This document shows positions 22,787-33,548 of a DNA stretch of 64,000 nucleotides, one piece after another. Origin of the DNA: Plantago major. Taxonomy: Eukaryota; Streptophyta; Magnoliopsida; Lamiales; Plantaginaceae. Location of the stretch: contig CM048842.1 in NCBI GenBank assembly GCA_026545765.1, positions 29,313,167 to 29,377,166 on the forward strand, written 5' to 3'. A program made the translations under genes and the position numbers. The stretch's first letter is position 1; each line of letters opens with the position of its first letter. Below the pieces are notes generated by a model. It saw only the letters and a program-made list of their open reading frames with translations, was not told the origin of the DNA and did not search any database.

Positions 22787-23471
22787 GAAACCAAAGGCTA
22801 AAGGGTAAAATGGCTATTTGAAGATTTCTGAGACGGGTACTCAGATATCTAGATCACTCAGTGAGGGGGAACACAAAAGAGAATAGTACAACTGTCTACA
22901 GTTAACTACTATCTTGAAATTTGTATTATTTCTATCTTTGTGAAAAACTTTGAAAAGACAACAAGTATAAGACAGAATCAAATACAAACAATGTTCTCAT
23001 TCACACAGAAACGTGATTCAGATAGCTAATAGCCAACATTCATTAAATGGGCACAATTACAATTGTTGATTGTGATCATTGTTGAAGAAGCAATGGTGAC
23101 CCTTGATGAAATGGGCGATTGATCTTTACGGCCTAGATTAATTCTTGGTAAATAGTGGACTATTGAAATTCCGACATGGCCCACTATGCATTTAATGCCG
23201 AACAAACTTTTACCCACGCCTGTATGCAATTCACAGATACTTATATACAAAACCAATTTGTATGTATATGTTTGTCTAAATTACGTTGCTATATATATAG
23301 GATTTTGGCAAAAGAAATTACTTTCGCCTAATCCAACATTCAGACTTGCACAAGAATACCAAAAACCATTCTTCAACCTCTGTAAATTTCTGTTAGTCTT
23401 TCTGCAAAGAATCACTAATCTCTCATCCAAATCCCATTCAAACTATCAAAACACTTGCACTATATAAAGAG
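22787..23471 (+). other. linker between pol and ORF2 in element B
   Basis: It has no gene. It contains GTGAGGGGGAACAC, possibly an inner polypurine tract, at about 22861, and a TATA box at 23289-23299. It leads into the ORF2 ATG. Element C has the same arrangement at 49165-49890. Confidence 0.6.
23289..23299 (+). promoter_or_regulatory. TATA box upstream of ORF2, element B
   Basis: GCTATATATATAGGATTTTG lies about 175 bp before the ORF2 ATG and is also present in element C at 49349-49362 (minus strand). The region between TATA and ATG has the C/A-rich look of a plant leader. This could drive ORF2 separately from the LTR. Confidence 0.5.
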
Positions 23472-26400
23472 ATGGCTCCTAAGCGTTCGTCTACCCAGAA
23501 ACCCCAATCTTCTACCACTGGTACTGCTGAAAAGCAAGCACCACAGTTGGTTATAGTGAACAATCGATTGGTAGGAGACTTTAATCCCGATCATTGGACT
23601 TCAAATCATAGAATGATTTGGGGTGGTGCCATGATTGAGGAATACCTCACGGCTACTGTTGAAAATCAAGCCGATAGGAAGCTAATTCTTGACATGCTTG
23701 AAAAGGCACAAATTAAGGGTTTTCTATCTGCTCTTCCCAGTGGAATTTCTTCACTGGATGTGTTAGAATTCTACAATAACTCCAGGATTATATCCTGTGT
23801 TTCTGAAGGCACTGCAATAGTGTCTATAAAAACTAAGGTCCAAGGAAAGGAAATCCTTTTGGACTTAACAACTTTCTGTAAGTTGTTTGATCTTCAAAAT
23901 CTTGGAAACGATTTTGAAATAGACACCAAGGATGATGATCTCCTTGAAGGTGTAAAACAGCTGTACAGTGGTGTGTGTGATCTTGAAAAACCAGATACAC
24001 CCACTGATTTCAAGCTTGCTGACATCAGAACCAGACATCTGCTGGTTCACGAGGATGTGTTGGCATGCATTCTTCACAGATGCTTTGATGGTCTACAAGG
24101 AGGTGCTGACCAGATAAGCCAAGAACACTGGATGATGATGTTCTTGTTGCGACAACAAGACAAAAGGCTGGAAAACCCTTTAAATTGGGGAAAGTACGCC
24201 TTTATGAAGTTTGTGAAGAAGATTCAAGGCTTTGAGCCTAAAATCGCTAAGGGACTTGCTGAGCCAAAGGCCACAGTAAACTATGGTCTAAAGATATGCT
24301 ACTTGCTGGAGAAGCTTGGCATTGAGCTCAGAGATAAGGCTGATATAGTCAACAGTAACCTACTCTACAAATATGATTATACGAACTTGATGAAAAAGGT
24401 TACTGGATCTCAGAAAGGTTCCAAGAAGCAAAAGACTGAAGAGGTATCTGAGGGAAAGGTTGCGACCAAGAAGCCAAGAACTTCACGAAAGAAATCTGCT
24501 GGCTAATCAGTAGGCACACCCATTGAGGTTGTCGATTCCCAGGTACCTGAACTCATCAATGCAGATGAACTCATCAATGCTGCAAAAGAGGTATCGGCTA
24601 CTGAACAAGTAGACTCAGCAAGAGATAGTACTTTCAGAAATGTTAAGACTACTGCCGAAAGCTTTGCTTATAAACTCATTAATGCTGCTAAAGAAAGTAG
24701 TGATAGATACCAAGCCCTATCTACAGAAACCGCAGGGATTATGGACCAATCAGTTCCTAATGCTGATGAGAGCTCTGACGATGAAGATGATGAATTAGTC
24801 ATCTCTCAAGTCCTATAAAAATCAAAAAGGGCTAAGGTTACTGAAAAAGTAACTGGTGTAGAGGTATTTGAAGAAGAACCTACACCACAGGTTCCTGAAC
24901 AAGCACCTGTTTCAAAGATTGCTGAAGAAGCAACTGTGTCCAAGGTCAATGGACAAATTACACCATCAGAGCAAGAAAGACTGAAACTTATTGAAGATGC
25001 TCTGATGAGTGATAGCTTAGTGTTGAAGGATACTGCCATTGCCTCAACACTCAACAGTCTGTCTCAAGCACAACAATCACCACAGCCAGATGTGGATACT
25101 GTTCAAATGGTACTTGAGTTACTGAGCGAATCTGTCATTCTTTGAAGAAAATCACGCAAAAAGCGGTTTCCCAACTCAATGAGAGGGATCAAACTGAGGC
25201 ATCTGCTCAGAATGATCAATCAGGGGAGGCAACTGAGTTGCATACTCAGGAAAGGTCTGAAGTACCTGAAACTTCAAACAAAGAAGCTGAAATGGAACAA
25301 CAAGACCAAAACATAGAAGGGTCACAAGTTCCAGAGACCAATCAGCCTGACACTGCTCAGGTAGCTGAATGGTTTAACTCTCTACTTGTGATAATTTGTG
25401 TTTATTAATCTTGTTATTTAATAAAATTTCTTTGTTACAAGCTGAATTAGAAACACAAGAGGAAGCTGGAAAGCTTGCCTCAGAGACTAAGAAGGAGGCG
25501 ACTACAACCTCACCTCTTAAGGAATCTGAGCCTGTGCTACAGGTGATAGAGAGTTCCTTAAGATATTACTTTTCAGATATATGTTAATACACATAAATAA
25601 TTAAGTGGATGTTTCTAATAGGCTCCAACTGAGAAAGAAGAAGATAAGGCAGACATGCCAGAAAAGGACCCAGAAACCGTCAATGTTTTTGAAGAAAATG
25701 TCATTGAGCCTTCTAGTATGAAGGAATATGAAAATCAGTGATAAACATTCTTCATTATGGGTTAATATAAATTCTTCTCTAATTACTTAATACTTTCTAC
25801 TTACAGGCTCATTCAGAAGTAGAAGTGCAAGGGGAAAGAGTTGTGACATCCCCTGCACCCATGGAAATTGATGAAGCCCCCAAGGCAACATCACCAGAAA
25901 GAACACCAGAAACTGAGAACGTTTCTGCGAAAAATGATTCTGAGCCTCCTGTTGAGGAAGTAAGTGGAAAACTCAGAAATCATTGAAGCTTAATTGCATA
26001 AAGTCTTTCATGACAATTTCCTAAGTATTGTGATAATTTTAATTCTCAGGATCAAGCAAAAATAAAGGTTGATGCGGACCAGACTTCCAAGTATCCACCT
26101 CACAACAAGATATCGGAGGCACCCCCTGCCTCAGTAGTACAAGTCTCTGAACCTGATGTACTCATTCAGGTAACTCAGAAACCTAACTACACTCGTACTC
26201 AGCTACACAAGTTTTGAATCTAACTCAAAACTCTTTCTTTCAGGCTCAAACAAGTGCCACTAAGGTCCCTGTTGATGAGAAAGAGGACCTGCTTCCTTTC
26301 TTCAAGGAACACACTTTGCCAAAGCATCTGAAATGCTTAAAGAAATGGCAAAAGTTCCAATGCTCCGATCTATCTGAAATCTTAAAGGTGACTGATCACC

Positions 26401-29069
26401 ACACAAGGAGAGCACGAGCCCTTGACTGGGAAAACTATGTCTATGCAATGTTCCCCACTGAACAATATTCTTTCGGAACATTGACGGATAAGGATTTTGT
26501 CAAGGAAGTGGCCAGAAAGCTGATCCAAGCTTTCAAACAAGCGGATGGTCAGACCAAACTACAGATGGCATTCAATCCTACTTTGCCCCAGACTCTACAA
26601 TACATACCCTCTGAACAAGAGGAAGTTAATGGGCAAACGGTCACTATTCCAGAAGTGATCAACCTGGTCTCTGAAGATGAAGAAGAGAAGGAAACTGATG
26701 AGAACAATTATGAAGATCCTCCTTCTGACCATCACAAGGATGAGGATAAGAAGGATGATGATGATGCTCCTGCACCAGGAACAAGAAGGATTCCACAAGG
26801 AAACAATGCCTCAGCTGCTGAAAAGCACACTGAGAGGACATCACAACAATCCCCTCCTCCATCTCCTTAGAAATCTACTCATCCAACTCCCCAACGCAAA
26901 GATACTACTGAACAAGTAGTTGAGCACTTTCAGGAAAGAACTCAGAAAATATCAGATGCACAAGCCAGAGTTGCTCAACTCAAACAACTGTTGGAGGAAG
27001 AACAACAGCTACATCTTCAACTGGAAGAAAAGATAGTTGAATCCAAAGTCAAGCTAGACAAACTTGAAGAATAAACACGGTAGGAAACGTAAGCTTACTC
27101 TGAGATTAAAGAGCTCCGGGAAGCTGTTGACTATATTACTAAGGAGCTAGATGTTGAACAAGCATCTGAAGCAAAGCATGATGCTAACGCTGCATCTTCA
27201 CCAAAGAAACCATCCTCCAAAGGCAACAAACCCATATCTGAGATGGTTGCCGCCTTCAGAAACCTTGATGAAGAAGTACAAGAGGATGAAGATCACTGGG
27301 CTGATGACTCAGATGATGAAGAAGACAGAACCTTGGCAGAACATGCAAATGTTCACTTGGGAGTTTCTCACTTAAAGAGAAAACTGATAGCTCCTGAAAG
27401 CTTCAATAAGAAACCAAATCTCAACTCCCATGATTACATGGCCAGATACCAGGTTCTGGCAACTCTAAGAAAGGAGTTGTCTCAACAAAATGAAGAAGTA
27501 ATTGCATCAGTCCCTGCTGAAATGAAAAACTTCACTGAGCTAATCACTCAAAGAACAACAAGCTTGGTCATTTCTCAGAGAGACCTAGGCATGGTAAGGG
27601 ATGATGACAATAATCTTACTGAAAAAGCCCTCAATGAAGCTAGCTATGCTGCTGGAAAAGCAGATGCTACTCAAGGCCCACTGGCATAGTACACTGATAA
27701 GAATACTGGTCTTATCAAACAAAATCAGGAGCTCAAGGACACTCTGGAACAGTTAGTTGCTGCTTACAACTATCTGCAAGGCAACTTTAACTCCCTTTCA
27801 GAATCCTTTGTGATTCTTAGTCAGTCAACAATGACTAAGGAGGAAGGATTTCAAGATGCTCAGAGAGGAAGAGGAAGAGGAAACAAAAGAAAATCTGAAC
27901 AACCACCTCTCAGAATTAATGAGCCCTCCTCTAGTCAGACTGCTCTACAGATAGTGGCCACCACTCAGCAACTTCCTGAAAAATGAATGACAACAAGGGC
28001 CAGAGCACAGAAACCTCCAAGGAGTACCAAGGCTCCAAGGAGAAGACAAGTAAGAGGGATTGATGAGTCTTCTGAAGAAGAAGAAGAAGAAGAAGAAGAA
28101 GAAGAAGAAGAAGAAGAAGAAGAAGAAGAAGAAGAAGAAGAAGAAGAAGAAGAAGAAGAAGAAGGCCAAATCAAATCCCTGGGCAATGAAGAAGGCTGCA
28201 AAAGTCTCACAAGAATTGATATTGATGATGATGAAGAGACTGATGAAGATGAAGCTCCTTTTCACAGAAAAAGAAAAATTGATAGCCTAATTGAGCCCAT
28301 AGCTGCAAAGCCTTTGGCAGCTAAAACACCCTCTGGAAATACCAAGTCTATCCAGGGTGATTCTTCAAGCAATACCCCAAGGAAAAATTCAAGGCAAAGG
28401 AGGAACAGGCTGAGATCTGAACAAAGAAAACTTCAACTACCACTCAGGCCAGAAGAAGCCAAAATTGAGTATGTGAAGACCAACAATGACTCCTCTGTCT
28501 ACAGGTGCATTAATCAGAAGAATGGCTACTGGATTCTGGAACAAAAGAACTTATTGGTAAATGAAAATTTTCCAGAACCAATCCATAAACAGCTCGTGGC
28601 ATGGAGAAAAGACAAGCCAATATTGATTAACACCAACCACATCAAAGCCTGGTTGGATTTTGAAGTAATCAAGAGAATAGAAGCCATGAAAAAGGACCTC
28701 TCTGATGAATGTCCTTATGGAAAGCCAGATGATGTGCACAGAATTCCCAACATCCTTTGGAGCAGCACAAGAGCAAGACTTGTTGTGGAACCCTATGAGT
28801 CCTTCTACTTGACTGAAGATCAATACAAGGGTGACATCAGATATCTGAAGATCATACATGAATACTTCAAGCTATCAGATATCATAATCGAGCATGCCTG
28901 GAAGTGGGGAAAGTATTTGTGGGTCAAGCACTTTGCCAAGAAGAATCCTACCAAAACCTACAAGGAAGTCTGTGAATTTTCCAGAGACACAGAGATGATT
29001 GTCAGAACACTTCTCTATGACTACTCTGATGATATCAAAAGGTTTGGTGATAGGAAATTTGCAGATTGA
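23472..29069 (+). pseudogene. ORF2: intron-containing post-pol gene of element B
   Basis: ATG 23472 opens 344 residues: a basic start (MAPKRSSTQKPQ), then a globular domain (DHWTSNHRMIWGGAMIEEYL, SLDVLEFYNNSRIISCVSE, EILLDLTTFCKLF, WGKYAFMKFVKKIQGF). A TAA replaces a Lys codon at 24504. Glu/Pro-rich exons follow, separated by short introns at 25543-25621, 25724-25806 (donor now GA), 25960-26049 and 26170-26243, all phase 0. The last exon carries an acidic segment, a coiled coil (LKQLLEEEQQLHLQLEEKI), a long Glu run and a conserved C-terminal part (TKTYKEVCEFSRDTEMIVRT). The domain layout recalls hypothetical proteins near plant copia elements. I cannot assign a function. Several stops break it. 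Confidence 0.7.
28074..28164 (+). repeat. GAA microsatellite inside ORF2
   Basis: About 30 uninterrupted GAA triplets encode a poly-Glu run. At the same place element C has only about five, so the tract expanded in B or in its lineage. It stays in frame with the flanking ORF2 sequence. Confidence 0.95.
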
Positions 29070-29463
29070 TCCATGGAACTGCTTTTGAAGACTTGAAGTG
29101 TTGAAGACTTGAAGACTAGTTTATTAGGATGTCTACTTGGAGCTTGGTTACTCCTGTTGTCCTAATTTAAACTATGTATTTTGTATCTTGCTGACTGAGC
29201 AGAAATGTTGTTTTATCTTGTATTAAAGTTATCTCTGAACTTCCTTTGTAACATATCTGATGAACCTACTCTCAGATATCAATTTCTATAAAAGATAACT
29301 TGTTAGCAAAGATCACACCTTGTGATTTGGTTGATGTTTACTTTCTTCACTTAATTATACGAATTGAAAAATCATAAGAAATGATTAAGTGATGGATTGT
29401 TTCCTCATCCAGATTAGTAATAGGTCAGATACTCATCGTTGACTGATCAAAATGGGGAAAATT
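29070..29463 (+). other. ORF2 3' region and polypurine tract of element B
   Basis: It is T-rich and non-coding, with several TTGAAGACTTGAAG repeats just after the ORF2 stop. AAAATGGGGAAAATT (29449-29463) abuts the 3' LTR and is the likely polypurine tract. Element C has AAAAAGGGGGAAATT there. Confidence 0.75.
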
Positions 29464-32040
29464 TGTTAGGAATATCTGTTTAGATTTTGATCAGCAACCT
29501 AATGACTTATCTTAGCTCAGAAAGGTGGTTAGTACTCTTGGTTCACTTGAACACTGTAAAAGAGGAAACTCACTAAGTATGATAGTCTAGCAAATCTTGT
29601 ATAGGATGTTAGGTCTTTGAATGTAATTTTTATTCTCTGAAGAAGACCAAGAAGAAGGTATCCAGCAGGAAAAGTTCAACAAATTTTGAAGATCTGAAGA
29701 CAGCACAAGATTGCTGAAGACAAAGGTTTTTCAGATACCTATGACCAGATATCTTGAAGACACAAGCATTTTTAAATAAACGGTGTTGCAAAATATATCT
29801 GAGAAATAAAAGGTTTCTGAAACGAGGAAAAGTGCCCACAGATATCTACACTCATATATCTTGGATAAAGATTATGTTTTCGGGAAACAATATATTTTTA
29901 ACAAGTGCTATCTGGAGTTGTGATAGTGTCTGGAAAAGGATGTGCAAGTCTTCAGAAAGCATGCATAGTTCCGTTGGCACTACAGGACGAAGTATAGTAC
30001 AGTGCATTAAATGCGCGGACAGAAATGTCTGAACAAAAACGGTAGCTTCTGAAGAAGAAGAAAAACCTACTACACTACTATACTCAGGTATCAATAGTTT
30101 GAAATTGAGTTAAGTCTAACGGATACTATTCAAACGGCACTCAAATTCATCTATAAATATCAACACTTAGACTGTTTGAGAACACACACAGTACTTACAC
30201 CTTTGATCACTGAACTTATATTGAATACTCTCACAAGCTCTCTCTAGCACACTACTTACCTTCAAGCTTTCTGTTGCGACCAAAGCTCTTGATTCTAAGC
30301 AGTACAAAAGTTCTAAGTGTCCTGATCCTTAACAAGCATTGTTATTTGTGAAAGAGTTGAACTAAGATTTCATATCTGAGATTCATTCTCTTGAACAATT
30401 ATCATAGACTTGGGTCAGTAAAGAACAAGATACCATACATTGCAAAGTGTATTAAGTATACTTGATTCATAGAGCTATCTGAATAACTGAACAAGGTTTC
30501 TGAGTACAGGAAGTACTTGGTTGTGAAAGCCGGGGAATAACTCAGGGGGAACACTTGGTTGGGAACCTAGTGTATTTACACTACAAAAATGCAGGTATGG
30601 CGACGGATAGATCCGTCAGTGCAATCATCCGTCGCCCCGGAGGCGTGGCGGCGGATAAAATCCGTCGTCGATTAACGGATTGGACGACGGATTGACATTT
30701 TTTAAAAAAAAAAAAAAAAAAATGATTATGGGGCGACGGATAGATCTATCCGTCGCCCCATTTTTTTTTTTTAAAAAAAATAAAATCCATCTACGAATTT
30801 TTATATTCGTATACGGATTAATTCCGGCCGTGGTGGTGCGGTGGTGGCAGGGGTGGTGCGGTGGGTGTGGTGCAGGTGGTGGTGGGAGGTGGTGGTGGTG
30901 GAAGGGTGGTGGTGGTGGTGGAGGAGATGGTGGTGGTGGCAGGGTGGTGGTGGTGGAGGAGATGGTGGGGGTGGCTGGGTGGTGGTGCGGTGGTGGTGGG
31001 AGTAGAGAGGTGGTGGTGGTGGAGATGGTGGTGGAGGAGGATGGTGGAGGAAAGGAGGTGGTGGCAGTGGTGGTGGTGGAGGATGGTGGTGGTGGCAGGG
31101 TGGTGGTGGTGGGAGGAGAGAGGTGGTGGTGGTGAGATGGTGGTGGAGGAAAGGAGGTGGTGGAGGAGATGGTGGTGGTGGAGGATGGTGGTGGTGGGAG
31201 GAGAAAGGTGGTGGTGGAGGATGGTGGTGGTGGGAGGAGAAAGGTGGTGGAGGAGATGGTGGTGGTGGAGGATGGTGGTGGTGGGAGGAGAAAGGTGGTG
31301 GTGGGAGGAGGAGGAGAGGAGAAGTAGTGGAGAAAAGGAGGTGGTGGAGGAGATATATTATATTTTTTTTAGGTTTTTAGCGACGGATAGATCTAGATCT
31401 ATCCGTCGCTAATTTTTTTTTTTTTTTAATTTTCCGGCCTTGTAGCGACGGATAAATCTATCCGTCGCTAAAATTTTTTTTTTTTTTTTTAAATTTTGGT
31501 CAACGCTCTGTAGCGACGGATAATTTTATTCGTCGCTACAGAGCGACGGATAACCTTTATCCGTCGCCAAACGGGGCGACGGATAGAATCCGTCCCCCCA
31601 AGTAGCGATCCGTCGCTACAGGGGCGACGGATAAAATCCGTCGCCCCTTTCCGTCCCGTTACGGATGGATTCTTGTAGTGTTAGGAATCTAGAGAAGATA
31701 CTTGTAAGGTTACCTCAATTATCTGTCTTAGTGGATTCTAGGTCTGAGAAAGGCCGAAGTGGATTAGTTGAAGGATTACACCACCTTCAGATACCACTAT
31801 AAAAAGACTTGTGTTATTTAGTTTATGCAGTTTATTACTTTCTTTATTTATCTTGCAAAGTATTTACACTTATCTTGCTGAGCACGTGCACTTATCACAG
31901 AAAAGTCTTCTGCTCTCTGAAATTAAGTATCAGATATCTTCACAGATATCTGAGAAACTGTGTTTATCGACAAAAGTTTTAAAATACTATTCACCCCCCC
32001 CCCCCCCTAATCTTTTACTTTGTCGTTATCTGGACCAACA
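29464..32040 (+). repeat. 3' LTR of element B (with nested CACTA)
   Basis: It begins TGTTAGGAATATC and ends GGACCAACA. Without the CACTA insert and its duplicated TTA it is 1472 bp. The TATA box is CTATAAATAT at 30151-30160. One copy of the 53-bp leader repeat lies around 30500. A run of 14 C (31994-32007) sits about 30 bp from the end. Confidence 0.9.
30579..31680. mobile_element. non-autonomous CACTA element
   Basis: It begins CACTACAAAAAT and ends ATTCTTGTAGTG, a 12-bp terminal inverted repeat with one mismatch. The duplicated target is TTA (30576-30578 and 31681-31683). The empty site is seen in the solo LTR at about 36530. Both ends carry many copies of GCGACGGATA in inverted pairs, the sub-terminal repeats expected for CACTA transposase binding. 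The middle (30829-31352) is GGT/GGA low-complexity DNA. No transposase is encoded, so it must have moved with a partner's enzyme. Confidence 0.92.
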
Positions 32041-33548
32041 CTAAGAACTCACATTAAATCAATTGATGTATGCTCTTGGAAGTCAGTCTTGGAAGGGTAC
32101 CAGTTTCTGATGCTACCACCAGATGCTGATGGTGATGTAGTACCGAAAGCTGAAAGCCAATGGACTGGAGACGAATGGACTGAGTCTGCAAATAATGAAA
32201 AGGCACTGAATGCTATTTTCGGCTATGTACACTCCCATATGTTCATGTTGATCCAGAATTGTACCACTGCCGAGAAAGCTTGGGAAATATTACAAACTCA
32301 TTGTGAGAGAGATCAAAGTGTTAAAGAGAGCAAAGCTAGATTGCTTTGGAGCCAGTATGAGAGGTTAAGAATGGGTGAAGATGAAATCATCACAACCTAT
32401 TTCGAAAAACTTAGCAAAATCTCGAATGAATGTCAACTACTTGGTGATCCTATATGTCTATAAAGCTGTTAGAACTTTGTCCTCAAAATTTGAAACCAAG
32501 CGAACTTTGCTTGAAGATACCAAACATTTGGCTACTATGGACTTCAATGCTCTAATGAACAACCTCAAAAACTATGAGATGAATTTGGAGGACCAAAAGA
32601 GTAATAAGAACAAAGCCATCTCTTTGTATACAGCTTATAACGGAAAACAAAATGTAGGAAATGATGTGAGTGATAGTGAGGATTTATCTCTTGTTGCTTA
32701 TCAAAAGGATTACAATAATCTGGTCAAAAAGTTTAATAGAAACAAACCTTTTGGGTCTTCTTCTTCTGAGAAACGTGTGTCAAAATCTGTTGATCTTGCA
32801 ACAAATGATCCTAAAGCTCTTGAAAAAAATCCAATATTATGAATGCAAAGGGTGGGGTCATTACAAACATGAGTTTGTTAACACCTTAAGGAAGGCTGGA
32901 AAATTGTATTTTGTGAGCATGAGTGATGATGAGGATGATGATGAATAGGCTAATGAATCCTCTGGGTCTAGTACTCGACAAGTTATGTCTTTGTCCACTG
33001 TCATTAGTGGAAATAATCAGTATTGGTTCAACAGTGATAGCAACAACTCACTGGACCAAACTTCTTATCTAGATTATGATGACTCTGACTGTGTGGATGG
33101 ATTAAGTGCCAATTGTGTCACTAACTTTAACCTGAGATGCTTCCTAGATTCTCTTGTGTCTGGTGCAGAATACCCCCATGAAGAGGAACTTACTCAAGAA
33201 CAGATGATTGAGGAACTAACAAAGATGTATGAAGAGTTGATTGAGAGATTCAAACAGACGAAGAGATCTGTGAAACCAATGGAAAGAGAGAATTATCAGT
33301 TCAAAGAGACTATTGTTCACTTGGATATTGCACTTACCAGGAGAGAAACAGATGTTGAAAAAGTTGTGACAAAATTGCACAAGGTTGAATCAATCATTGC
33401 TAAATGGAACTCGAGTTCTTCTAAGATCATTGAGGTAATTGATCAAGGCAACGAAGGAACAACTGGTTTAGGGTATCAAAACATAACTTGTGATGCTACT
33501 GTTGATACTGACTGTACCAAAGACAAGACAAAACCTTTAGTTTCCTAA
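32041..33548 (+). pseudogene. gag: copia gag of element A unit 2, main part
   Basis: It continues the gag begun at 18102. RTHIKSIDVCSWKSVLEGY leads into a UBN2-like capsid region with AEKAWEILQTHCERDQSVKE and EIITTYFEKLSKISNECQLL (to 32460). After a frameshift comes NLKNYEMNLEDQKSNKN. A zinc knuckle remnant reads YYECKGWGHYKHEF at about 32840 (first and last Cys lost), followed by SMSDDEDDDE. From 32985 a long open frame (187 residues) has a coiled-coil pattern (EQMIEELTKMYEELIERFKQ), as in SIRE-type gag tails. Stops at 32461 and 32947 and frameshifts break it. Confidence 0.8.

Larger units (their letters stand above)
18182..32040 (+). mobile_element. element B: copia retrotransposon with intron-containing ORF2
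   Basis: It starts TGTTAGGAATATCTG and ends TCTGGACCAACA. The target duplication is CTAAG (18177-18181 and 32041-32045). The order is truncated 5' LTR, gag C-terminal part, protease, integrase, RT, RNase H, linker, ORF2, polypurine tract and 3' LTR with a nested CACTA element. The 5' LTR end, primer site and gag N-terminus were lost in a deletion at 18538. Relatives in this window are C, D and the solo LTR at 36190. Confidence 0.9.

Noticed and set aside
28060-28290. Open frames of poly-Lys, poly-Ser and poly-Phe across the GAA tract
   Set aside because: They are other-frame readings of the GAA microsatellite. Only the Glu frame joins the conserved ORF2 sequence on both sides.
30680-31412. 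Gly/Trp/Val-rich open frames of 85-183 residues
   Set aside because: They are translations of the GGT/GGA low-complexity core of the CACTA element. They lack a domain, a start context or support from a second copy.
30579-31680. CRISPR-like array from repeated GCGACGGATA
   Set aside because: The repeats are inverted and irregularly spaced and lie within CACTA terminal inverted repeats with a 3-bp target duplication. The DNA is eukaryotic.
31994-32007. Homopolymer runs as pure assembly error
   Set aside because: Exact lengths may be wrong, but a run is present at the same place in all five LTR copies, so the feature itself is real.
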